Shown: positions 1 to 5,676 of the stretch, piece by piece
How the letters are laid out: each line of letters starts with the position of its first letter
Position numbering within the stretch: the first letter of the stretch is position 1
Origin: Pseudomonadota bacterium
Lineage (GTDB): Bacteria; Desulfobacterota; Syntrophia; Syntrophales; UBA5619
Direction: 5' to 3'
NCBI GenBank assembly: GCA_018819165.1
Contig: JAHJQP010000006.1
Location: 1 to 22,182, forward strand
DNA length: 22,182 bases
Notes under the pieces: model-generated
The model's database searches: none
Told to the model about the DNA's origin: nothing
Seen by the model: only the letters and a program-made list of their open reading frames with translations
Translations under genes and position numbers: made by a program

Positions 1-128
1 AAATGATCCTGATTAAACAATACGCAAAAGACAAATGGGAACAATTCTGGAAAGAGAAACTGGGCATCAAAGGTTATTTCAACATTCAGATCCAAACCGT
101 CGAAATCAACCTTTGCCCCACCTTTTGA
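1..128 (+). CDS. 3' end of an unidentified gene (partial)
   Basis: The plus-strand frame is open from the window edge and stops at TGA 126-128. Its last residues read MILIKQYAKDKWEQFWKEKL followed by a short hydrophobic/polar tail ending CPTF. The composition (aromatic, Lys/Glu-rich, AT-rich codons) looks protein-like, but I do not recognise a family. It overlaps tail-to-tail with the last 23 bp of the formate dehydrogenase fragment on the other strand. This suggests the two were brought together by a rearrangement. It could equally be a chance open frame, because only about 42 codons are visible and the 5' end lies outside the window. Confidence 0.25.
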   Translation, partial: MILIKQYAKDKWEQFWKEKLGIKGYFNIQIQTVEINLCPTF

Positions 129-1812
129 ACGTTACCAATTTATTTGAATTGGCGCCGCTTCCCGCCGGATTCATGCCCCAAGCGAAAAAGCCGCTGAACT
201 TTCCCTTGTACATCTGGTCGAAGAGAGAAAGCCATGAGTAGTCTACGCCATCGTCCAGTTTGGGCTGATAGGAGTAAGCTTCCTCCAGAGAGGCATTCAT
301 GCCGTAAAAGGAACGCAACAGGCTGGCGCTGTATTTGGGGTAATTTTTCCACCAGTTGAGGCTGTTGGGTTCTTTGGTTTTGGGTGTTCTCTTGTCATTG
401 TAGATGGCCAGGCTCGCATGGGATGCTCGAGGCACTCCAAGATAACCAGGCAAGATATGGAAGAGAAGCCCGTAATCCGTGGAGCCCTGGACGTTGGATT
501 CTCCCCGCAGAGCCTGAACGCCCCCACCGGCCATTCCCATGTTTCCCAACAGTTCCTGAATAATCGACATTGCCCGGATGTTCTGTGTGCCGACCGTGTG
601 CTGCGTCCAACCCATGGCATAGAGAATGGTTCCCGCCTTGTCGGGGCGGCTTGTTTTTACATATTCCCTGTAGATTTCCAGCAGCTTGTCTTCAGGCGTG
701 CCGGTGATCCTGGACACCATCTGGGGCGTATATCTTGAGTATTGCTTTTTCAGGAGCTGATACACGCAATTGGGATCCTGAAGTGCGCTGTCCTTCTTTA
801 TCCTGCCCTCTGCGTCCGTCTGATAGGACCAAGTAGCCTTGTCATAGGCCTCACCTTTAAGTCCGGAAAATACACCGTTGTTGTCCGCCGGGAGTTTAAA
901 TGCCGGATTAACCAGGAAAGAGGCGTTGGTATAATTTTTGACATACTCTTCCTGGATCAGGTTTTTATCCATGATGTACTTGATCATGCCGCCCAGAAAG
1001 GCGATGTCCGTACCCGAGCGCAGGGGGGCGTAGATATGGGCCTTGGCGGCGGATTGCGTAAACCGGGGGTCGACGCAGATGAGCTTGGCCCCCTTCTCCA
1101 TGGCCTTGGTAATCCATTTGAATGATATGGGGTGATTGGAGGCAGGGTTGCTGCCCATGATCAATATGCAATCACTGTTCTGGAAATCGATCCAGTGATT
1201 CGTCATCGCACCGCGTCCGAACGACTCTGCCAGAGCCGCTACAGTTGCGCTGTGTCAGATCCGGGCCTGGTGCTCTATATAGACCAGACCCAACCCCCTT
1301 AAGAATTTTTGGTAAAGGAAGCATTCTTCATTGTCTAAGGCAGCGCTGCCTACCGAAGCAATCCCCTCGGTGCGGTTCACCGTTTGTCCTTCGGCGTTCG
1401 TTGCCAGGAAACTGCTATCCCGGCTTTTTTTAACGTTTTTTGCCATTTTGTCCAGCGCCCATTCCCAGGACACTTCCTTCCATTCGGTTGCGTAGGGCGC
1501 CCGGTAGAGCGGTTTATCGAGACGATTGACGTTTACATTCATCTGATAGAGGGAACTGCCCTTGCTGCAAAGAGCGCCGGCGTTTATCGGGCTGTTGGGG
1601 TCACCTTCCGTGTTGATGACCTTGCCCTCGGCAGTGGAAACGATGATGCCGCATCCTACAGAACAGTAAGGGCAGGTGGTGGTGGTTTCTTTGGCATACC
1701 TGATTTTCAGCGTCTTCGCATAGGTGGCTACCGGCTTGATACTGATGCCGATGCCGCTTGCGGCCAATACCGTTCCTGAGATCTTCAGAAATACCCTTCG
1801 GGTGATACGCAT
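106..1812 (-). CDS. fdnG: Selenocysteine formate dehydrogenase alpha subunit, Tat-exported, C-terminally truncated
   Basis: This is the molybdopterin catalytic subunit that oxidises formate at the periplasmic face in the FdnG family. The start at 1812 is preferred over 1830 because AAGGAGG lies 8 nt upstream of it. Residues 1-33 form a twin-arginine signal (RRVFLK, then a hydrophobic stretch). Cys47, Cys50, Cys54 and Cys82 give the [4Fe-4S] site. An in-frame TGA at residue 186 sits in the context QARI-U-HSATVAALA, matching the selenocysteine position of FdnG (QARV-U-HGPTVASLA). Beyond it the frame continues with FGRGAMTNHW, and WGMNPAGSGANSNK appears near the end. The frame then ends after 10 unrelated residues (LVTFKRWGKG) at about 568 aa. 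Family members are about 1000 aa, so the C-terminal cofactor-binding part is absent. No beta or gamma subunit follows inside the window. It is probably a remnant. Confidence 0.88.
1223..1237 (-). promoter_or_regulatory. Candidate bacterial SECIS hairpin
   Basis: On the mRNA strand, 17 nt after the UGA, GGCUCU-GGC-AGAGUC can fold into a 6-bp stem (one G-U pair) with a tight GGC loop. Bacterial SECIS hairpins lie about 15-17 nt 3' of the UGA, inside the coding sequence, and recruit SelB. The position fits. The loop differs from the E. coli AGGUC/AAGUC type, so the exact fold is uncertain. Confidence 0.5.
1255..1257 (-). other. Selenocysteine-encoding TGA codon
   Basis: The TGA splits what would otherwise be one continuous reading frame. 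The residues on both sides match the FdnG family across the codon (ARI-U-HSATVA, then GRGAMTNHW). A TGA in this place is the conserved Sec of formate dehydrogenases, so I read it as recoded and not as a nonsense mutation. If so, the genome needs selA, selB, selC and selD, none of which are in this window. Confidence 0.88.
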
Positions 1813-1857
1813 AACTACAGCCTCCTTCATATTGTTATTATTTTGCGATCCACTAAG

Positions 1858-1974
1858 GTGGACCCGGTTGTCAAGACAATTTTTAAAGATATTTAAGTTA
1901 CGCTTTGGGGTATGATAAAGTGGACCCGGTTGTCAAGACAATTTTTAAAGATATTTAAGTTACACTTTGGGGTA
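1858..1974. repeat. Tandem direct repeat, two 55-bp copies at 62-bp spacing
   Basis: Positions 1858-1912 and 1920-1974 are identical except for one base (g1902 versus a1964). Each copy starts GTGGACCCGG and contains the inverted repeat TTGTC-AA-GACAA, an AT-rich stretch and CTTTGGGGTA. Read on the minus strand each copy offers TTGACA, but no convincing -10 follows at the right spacing. The block lies in the leader of the formate dehydrogenase gene. It may be a duplicated operator or duplicated ends of an excised insertion sequence. I cannot decide between these from the sequence. Confidence 0.85.
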
Positions 1975-2046
1975 ATTCGGGGTAATTCACTGTGCTACTG
2001 AGAGGAATTATTGAATGCTGATCTCCCCTCCGGCGAAGGCAGATGA

Positions 2047-2292
2047 TCAGCAGGTTCTGGGGGGGGGCTGCACTGGTCCCTTCTTGACCCCTTTCGCAAA
2101 TCCCAGCAGCATCATCATGGCCGGAATGAGCTGGGCGACCACGATCAGGGCGCAGAAAGCCAGGAATATCCACACGAACAAATCGTTGCTATCCTCCCGG
2201 GCGGCATCCGCGGTCCATAGAGGTGCAACATTCCCGAAATACGCTGCAACACCCAGGTCAAGTATTTTTTTAACAGGCGTGATATTTTTCAT
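2047..2292 (-). CDS. Small single-TM protein, QLIP-motif paralog 1
   Basis: This 81-aa protein is of unknown function. The start is firm: AAGGAGG lies 5 nt upstream of the ATG. The N-terminal 31 residues are weakly hydrophobic and end WTADAA, possibly a signal-like segment. Residues about 38-65 form one strong membrane helix (FVWIFLAFCALIVVAQLIPA and onward), followed by a Lys-rich turn and a Pro-rich tail. The core matches the second mini-protein upstream (FLxFxALIVxxQLIP), so the two are paralogs flanking the receiver-like gene. It starts 21 nt after the receiver stop, which suggests one transcript. The nine-base C tract near its 3' end falls in the PPP codons of the tail, so a slip there would alter only the last residues. 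Confidence 0.75.
   Translation of the reverse strand: MKNITPVKKILDLGVAAYFGNVAPLWTADAAREDSNDLFVWIFLAFCALIVVAQLIPAMMMLLGFAKGVKKGPVQPPPRTC
2059..2067. repeat. Nine-base G/C homopolymer in the mini-protein tail
   Basis: Nine consecutive G on the plus strand (C on the coding strand) lie inside the last codons of the 81-aa mini-protein. Tracts of this length are prone to slippage in replication and also to sequencing error. Confidence 0.9.
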
Positions 2293-2313
2293 AATGTCCT
2301 CCTTACGCTTCGT

Positions 2314-2721
2314 TCAGTTGGAGCAAGCCTTTCTTGCATAATCAGTCCTGGTCAAACTTTCCATGGCGCATTTTACCACCTGCCTGATTTCTTCCTCATC
2401 CTCCGGTTCTGCAGGCCGCAGGGCATGGTAGAAAATCCCCTCTTTCCGCACCTTCCTTATCAAAGGCAGGGGCGCGTCATCAGCGATCAGAATGATCATC
2501 AGCTTACGGTTGCATTGTTTTAAAAGCGGCACGAGTGCTGCAGATGTGAATTCATTGAGTTCGGTTCCCAGAAGCACAACCCTGGCTGATTTATTCAGCA
2601 CGCCGTTGATGGCTTTCGCTGCAGAGTCCGTTACCATCACGTCATAGCCGGCCTCTATAAGCAGATTTGCCATTTGCTTGCGGCTCGCTGCATCCTTATC
2701 TGCAATGAGCAATCCCAACAT
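2314..2721 (-). CDS. Receiver-like (pseudo-receiver) stand-alone protein
   Basis: This 135-aa protein has the CheY/receiver alternation: MLGLLIADKD at the N-terminus (acidic Asp8/Asp10), then a helix ending EAGYDV, strand VVLLGTEL, strand LMIILIADDA and a final helix. The phosphoacceptor position, normally Asp at the end of strand 3, is Gly52 (VVLLG). The conserved Thr/Ser is Ala80, and the conserved Lys-Pro is Arg102-Pro103. Phosphotransfer by the usual chemistry is therefore unlikely. There is no output domain. I chose the start at 2721 because the fold begins there and an AAAGGGG stretch precedes it; an in-frame upstream start at 2802 would add 27 residues with no fold. It sits between the two mini-membrane proteins and may act as a protein-binding partner for them (inference). 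Confidence 0.78.
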   Translation of the reverse strand: MLGLLIADKDAASRKQMANLLIEAGYDVMVTDSAAKAINGVLNKSARVVLLGTELNEFTSAALVPLLKQCNRKLMIILIADDAPLPLIRKVRKEGIFYHALRPAEPEDEEEIRQVVKCAMESLTRTDYARKACSN

Positions 2722-2729
2722 GATTCTGA

Positions 2730-2739
2730 CCCCCCCCCC
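2730..2739. repeat. Ten-base C/G homopolymer in the receiver ribosome-binding region
   Basis: Ten consecutive C on the plus strand read as G10 on the mRNA, 9-18 nt before the receiver start codon and directly after AAAA. The tract forms or abuts the Shine-Dalgarno sequence, so a length change would alter the spacing to the start codon. Confidence 0.9.
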
Positions 2740-2980
2740 TTTTCCGACATCATAAAGTTTTAGCGCCTGTTTTCGGCATCGTGTTTTTCTCGGCGCTGCC
2801 AAAGAGTCCCTTGAGCATCGAACAAAAAAGCACTAAACCTGGTATCAGTTGGCAGATAACAATGAGAGCGCCAAATCCCAGGAAAAGGAGCACCAGCAGG
2901 CTGGTTCCCATTGTCTCCTGGCCGCTGGAAGCCAGCGCCGGTGTCACCTTGACCATTATCGCCGTTAAAACCGTTATTAT

Positions 2981-3107
2981 TATAGTGAACGGCTTAAATA
3001 AATTGACATTCAATAGGTTGTCATTTCGAACGAAGTGAAGCAATCTCTTGAGATTGCCGCGTCGCTTCGCTCCTCGCAATGACTAATTTCTTTTGCCGTT
3101 CACTATA
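2981..3107. mobile_element. MITE-like element with TA target duplication
   Basis: Perfect 13-bp terminal inverted repeats (TATAGTGAACGGC at 2981-2993 and its complement at 3095-3107) enclose about 100 bp with no coding capacity. The outermost TA on each side behaves as a 2-bp target duplication, because deleting the 123-bp body plus one TA rebuilds the interrupted gene exactly. TA targets are typical of IS630/Tc1-mariner-type elements, so mobilisation by such a transposase is an inference. None is in the window. The interior carries a separate palindromic repeat at 3020-3083. Confidence 0.82.
3020..3083. repeat. Dispersed palindromic repeat (GTCATTTCGAA type)
   Basis: The unit begins GTCATTTCGAACGAAG, ends CTCCTCGCAATGAC and has a central perfect hairpin GCAATCTC-TT-GAGATTGC. 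From memory, GTCATT(G/T)CGA palindromes of this sort are high-copy intergenic repeats in many deltaproteobacterial genomes. A related, more degenerate copy lies between fbp and the aldolase gene (21148-21199). Confidence 0.72.
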
Positions 3108-3177
3108 GCTTCATGGCTTCCTCCTTTCCTTCACTAATCATTCCTGTTACCGAATACTGCTTTTTGACTTTCGATAC

Positions 3178-3193
3178 TGCAATGGTCATGCCA
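3178..3193 (-). promoter_or_regulatory. Sigma-54 promoter
   Basis: The minus strand reads TGGCATGACCATTGCA, with the -24 GG and -12 GC separated by exactly 10 nt. This fits the TGGCACG-N4-TTGCA consensus at all core positions. Transcription would start near 3167, giving a leader of about 50 nt to the ribosome site and ATG of the interrupted mini-protein gene. Sigma-54 needs an enhancer-binding activator, and none is encoded in the window. It should drive mini-protein 2, the receiver, mini-protein 1 and perhaps the formate dehydrogenase gene. Confidence 0.75.
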
Positions 3194-3248
3194 TGAAAAG
3201 ACTTCCCTGTTGGTTAGCTTATATTATTGTATTTAATAGTTATTCTTT

Positions 3249-3262
3249 GGCAGGATACTGCC
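3249..3262. promoter_or_regulatory. Palindrome upstream of the sigma-54 promoter
   Basis: GGCAG-GATA-CTGCC is a perfect inverted repeat centred about 88 bp upstream of the predicted sigma-54 start. That is the distance at which enhancer-binding proteins usually bind. Its role as an activator site is inference. Confidence 0.4.
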
Positions 3263-3335
3263 GGGCGACTTTTTTTATGTCGGCAATGTATAATAACCTA
3301 ATACAGGTAAAGTGCCGAGAAGGGATCGGAACTTG

Positions 3336-3355
3336 TGGCTAACTTGCTATAGCCA
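3336..3355. promoter_or_regulatory. Second palindrome in the 3115-3482 intergenic region
   Basis: TGGCTA and TAGCCA arms are separated by 8 nt and centred about 178 bp upstream of the predicted sigma-54 start. The rest of the 368-bp gap is AT-rich, shows no gene I can support, and also has GTATA-A6-TATAC near 3382-3397. It could be a second activator site, or a hairpin in the trailer of the kinase mRNA. Confidence 0.28.
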
Positions 3356-3482
3356 TTTAAAATATTAATGAATGGTGACTTGTATAAAAAAATATACGCC
3401 CGGCGGGGAATGATTCATACGGGGTTGCCTTCAAAATGACAACAAAGCGCGGCAGGGTGCAACCAATCGCAGGGAAGCGGAA

Positions 3483-5093
3483 TTAGTCGGATAAAAGCGC
3501 AGCAGGTCTTCTGGAGCTGGCGGCAAGGGTCTCCCTGCCCTGCGGGCACAGGGGCAATTTGATGGTAAAGGTTGTACCTTCGTTAACCTTGCTTTGCACT
3601 GCGATCTTGCCGCCGTGCCTCTCGATGATCCCATAGGAAACGGAAAGACCTAATCCCGTTCCCTTGTCGCTTTTCGTGGTGAAGAATGGATCAAATATCT
3701 TCTCCAGGTCTTCTTCGGTGATCCCTGACCCGGTATCGGTTATTTGAAGACAAGCGTATTCTTCATTTTCCGTATATGTTTTGATGCAGAGGCTTCCGCC
3801 GCCGGGCATGGACTGGCTGGCGTTGAGCAACATGTTGATAAAAACCTGCTCTATCTGGTTTTCATCAACCGGAATAAGCGGCAAATCCATCTGATAGTCC
3901 TTGACGATATCGATATTGTGAAAGCTTGATTGGCGACCGATAAGATCGAGGGTGCCCTCCATGACTTTGTTAAGGGATGCCGGTTTCTTCTGCGGTATCG
4001 ATTCGCGAGAAAACTCAAGCAACCCCTTTACTATCTTCGCACATCTATTGGCTTCGTTAATGATGACATCCATGTCGCTTTTAAGAGACGGATCCAGCTG
4101 AGGATTTCGGCTGGTCAAGGTGGCGAACATCAGGATGCCCGTGAGGGGATTATTGATCTCATGGGTAATGCCGGCCACCAGTCTTCCGAGGGAAACCAAT
4201 TTTTCCGAACGGATCAACTGGTTCTGCATCTGCTTGATTTCGCGTGTTCTTTCTGTAACCTTTGCCTCGAGATTTTTCCCCCATTCTTCTAACTCTACCC
4301 TGGCGCTTTTGAGACTGGCCGTCATCTGATTGAAGGCGTTGGAAAGTTCACCCATTTCATCGTGCGACACATTTTGCACCCGGGCATCGAGATCTCCCCG
4401 GGCTATTCTTTTGGTTTGCGTCAAAAGGTTCTTTACGGGACGATTTACCAGATGATGGGTGAAAATGGTGATGGATATAGAAATGAACAACAACAGAAGC
4501 ATCATCAGAAAGATGATTTTGTTACGGTAATAGCCTATCAGCGTATGCATGTTTTCCAGGGAAACGATGATATCCAGGACGCCTAAGATTTTCTGCTGGG
4601 GCGGGTGGAAGTGGCATGATGACAGATAACAGCTTTTTTCATTGTAGATGGCCTTGGCCATGCCTACCACCTGCTTCCCCTGCTTATTGAAAAAAACCCG
4701 GCTCCTGTTCATCGTGGAGGCTTGCACTTTCGTTTCACCACTGGTGTGACACATGTTGCAACCGGCCGTTGTTTTGTCGAGAGTGCCGCCGATTTCATCT
4801 TTTTCGGTCGAGAAGGTTATATTGCCGCTTTTATTGATCATCCTGATATGATCGACCCCCTGCAGCGTGCCTACTTCCTCGATCATTTCATAGGCCCTTT
4901 TCCGGTTATCCTCCAACATTTCATAATGGGTGGTCTTGATGATGGTTTCGCTTAATTTGTCGGCATCGGAGATGGCTGCATCCAGAAGTATGGTTTTAAG
5001 GGTGGCGATTTTGACGTAAGCAAAAAACACCATGAAGACAATCAGGATGAGACTGGTGCCGATGGTCAATTTGGAAATCAGGCTGATACGCAA
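3483..5093 (-). CDS. Sensor histidine kinase with periplasmic heme-binding motifs
   Basis: The product is a 536-aa membrane kinase. TM1 is at about residues 12-30, a periplasmic domain follows to about 191, and TM2 is at about 192-212. Then come HAMP (about 213-265), a coiled linker, HisKA with phosphoacceptor His311 (GITHEINNPLTGI), and HATPase with N box NMLLNASQSMP, G1 DTGSGI and G2 GTGLGLSVSYG. The sensor domain holds a canonical heme c motif CNMCH (112-116) and an unusual CX4CH (Cys155-Cys160-His161, CYLSSCH). It probably senses redox state or a gaseous ligand outside the membrane. The start is TTG with GGGGAG 8 nt upstream. A kinase of this shape normally pairs with an enhancer-binding response regulator, but none is here. 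The adjacent receiver-like protein lacks the phosphoacceptor, so the partner is unknown. Confidence 0.9.
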   Translation of the reverse strand: MRISLISKLTIGTSLILIVFMVFFAYVKIATLKTILLDAAISDADKLSETIIKTTHYEMLEDNRKRAYEMIEEVGTLQGVDHIRMINKSGNITFSTEKDEIGGTLDKTTAGCNMCHTSGETKVQASTMNRSRVFFNKQGKQVVGMAKAIYNEKSCYLSSCHFHPPQQKILGVLDIIVSLENMHTLIGYYRNKIIFLMMLLLLFISISITIFTHHLVNRPVKNLLTQTKRIARGDLDARVQNVSHDEMGELSNAFNQMTASLKSARVELEEWGKNLEAKVTERTREIKQMQNQLIRSEKLVSLGRLVAGITHEINNPLTGILMFATLTSRNPQLDPSLKSDMDVIINEANRCAKIVKGLLEFSRESIPQKKPASLNKVMEGTLDLIGRQSSFHNIDIVKDYQMDLPLIPVDENQIEQVFINMLLNASQSMPGGGSLCIKTYTENEEYACLQITDTGSGITEEDLEKIFDPFFTTKSDKGTGLGLSVSYGIIERHGGKIAVQSKVNEGTTFTIKLPLCPQGRETLAASSRRPAALLSD

Positions 5094-5167
5094 GTGTCTT
5101 GCTCCCCGAGAAGGACGTGAGTTCCGTTATTTGGGTCTTTAACGCATAACCGCTATGGAGGTTACTC

Positions 5168-5196
5168 ATCTTAATTTACGCAAGAATGATAGTCAA
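5168..5196 (-). promoter_or_regulatory. Sigma-70-type promoter for the histidine kinase
   Basis: The minus strand reads TTGACT, 17 nt, TAAGAT. It leaves a leader of about 70 nt before the TTG start of the kinase. It overlaps no gene and lies back to back with the tRNA promoter. Confidence 0.5.
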
Positions 5197-5281
5197 GACG
5201 GATGTTCGATATCATCTTGGACGAATTGCCTCAAATAAAATGTTACCCAAGGAGGCGATGAATCAGGAAATCAACTATTTC

Positions 5282-5309
5282 TTGACAGTTTCCACGCGAA
5301 TCCTATATG
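5282..5309 (+). promoter_or_regulatory. Sigma-70-type promoter for tRNA-Ala
   Basis: A consensus TTGACA, a 16-nt spacer and TATATG stand about 55 bp before the mature tRNA 5' end. This is a strong -35 and the only good promoter candidate for the tRNA. Confidence 0.6.
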
Positions 5310-5363
5310 CTCCGCCGCGAACTGGAAGGGGAGTTCGTTACCACATTATATCATTAAAAAGAT

Positions 5364-5439
5364 GGGGATGTAGCTCAGCTGGGAGAGCGCGGCGTTCGCA
5401 ACGCCGAGGCCAGGGGTTCGATCCCCCTCATCTCCACCA
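5364..5439 (+). tRNA. tRNA-Ala (anticodon CGC)
   Basis: A full cloverleaf can be drawn. The acceptor GGGGATG pairs with CATCTCC and includes the G3-U70 pair that marks alanine tRNAs. The D arm is GCTC/GAGC, and the anticodon stem is CGGCG/CGCCG with loop TTCGCAA (anticodon CGC, 5397-5399). The T arm is AGGGG-TTCGATC-CCCCT, and the ACCA end is encoded. It stands alone at the border between the low-GC and high-GC halves of the window. Confidence 0.96.
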
Positions 5440-5445
5440 AAAAGA

Positions 5446-5463
5446 AGAAACCATCAGGTTTCT
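5446..5463 (+). terminator. Hairpin directly after tRNA-Ala
   Basis: AGAAACC-ATCA-GGTTTCT is a perfect 7-bp stem with a 4-nt loop, 6 nt after the tRNA 3' end. There is no clear T-run after it, so it may be a weak terminator or a processing signal. Confidence 0.4.
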
Positions 5464-5477
5464 ACTGCTTCGCCAGG

Positions 5478-5524
5478 TTTCAGCTCCGGAGGTTGTACAC
5501 AAGGTGGTGCACCCGGAGCTGAAA
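5478..5524. repeat. Perfect 12-bp inverted repeat downstream of tRNA-Ala
   Basis: The arms TTTCAGCTCCGG (5478-5489) and CCGGAGCTGAAA (5513-5524) enclose 23 bp that contain TGTACACAAGG and GGTGCAC. The remaining sequence up to the next gene (5525-5676) shows nothing I can name. It could be a terminator stem-loop, a protein-binding site or a relic of an integrated element at the tRNA. Confidence 0.7.
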
Positions 5525-5676
5525 TTACGGCAAAGCGCTCAACTCTGACCTGCCTTTTTCGTCATTCCCGACCGTCTAACTTTTATTTCAGGAGGCGTTC
5601 GCCAGACACACTGCAGATAACTTCATCCAGGAGGGAGCTCAAGTATGGCCTTGGGAGATCAGATGAACCAGCATTT

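Larger units (their letters stand above)
2750..3114 (-). pseudogene. Small single-TM protein, QLIP-motif paralog 2, interrupted by a MITE
   Basis: A good ribosome site (AAAGGAGG) precedes ATG AAG CTA at 3106-3114, then TAG follows because a 125-bp insertion begins there. Removing the insertion with one TA copy restores an uninterrupted frame: MKLIITVLTAI, then MVKVTPALASSG (a clean signal-peptide pattern ending ALA). After that come a membrane helix containing FLGFGALIVICQLIPG and a short polar tail ending GAKTL, about 79 aa in all. The helix matches the 81-aa paralog downstream. As it stands the native start cannot reach the body. An in-frame TTG at 3077-3079 lies inside the insertion and has no evident ribosome site, and ATG 2954-2956 is also unsupported. 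Expression is therefore doubtful. The intact gene would be first behind the sigma-54 promoter. Confidence 0.8.

Noticed and set aside
1255..1257. Nonsense mutation splitting the formate dehydrogenase gene
   Set aside because: The TGA is at the family selenocysteine position and homology continues in the same frame on both sides.
1869..1936. TTGACA boxes of the tandem repeat as sigma-70 promoters for the formate dehydrogenase gene
   Set aside because: Neither copy has an acceptable -10 hexamer 16-18 nt downstream on the minus strand.
1858..1974. CRISPR array
   Set aside because: There are only two adjacent copies with a 7-bp gap, so no spacers and no cas genes.
3011..3079. TTG-started N-terminal extension (MRGAKRRGNLKRLLHF) of the interrupted mini-protein
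   Set aside because: It is translated MITE/repeat sequence with no ribosome site; the native start is ATG at 3112-3114.
5186..5548. 120-codon plus-strand frame that runs through the tRNA-Ala gene
   Set aside because: It includes the full tRNA sequence and has no protein family pattern.
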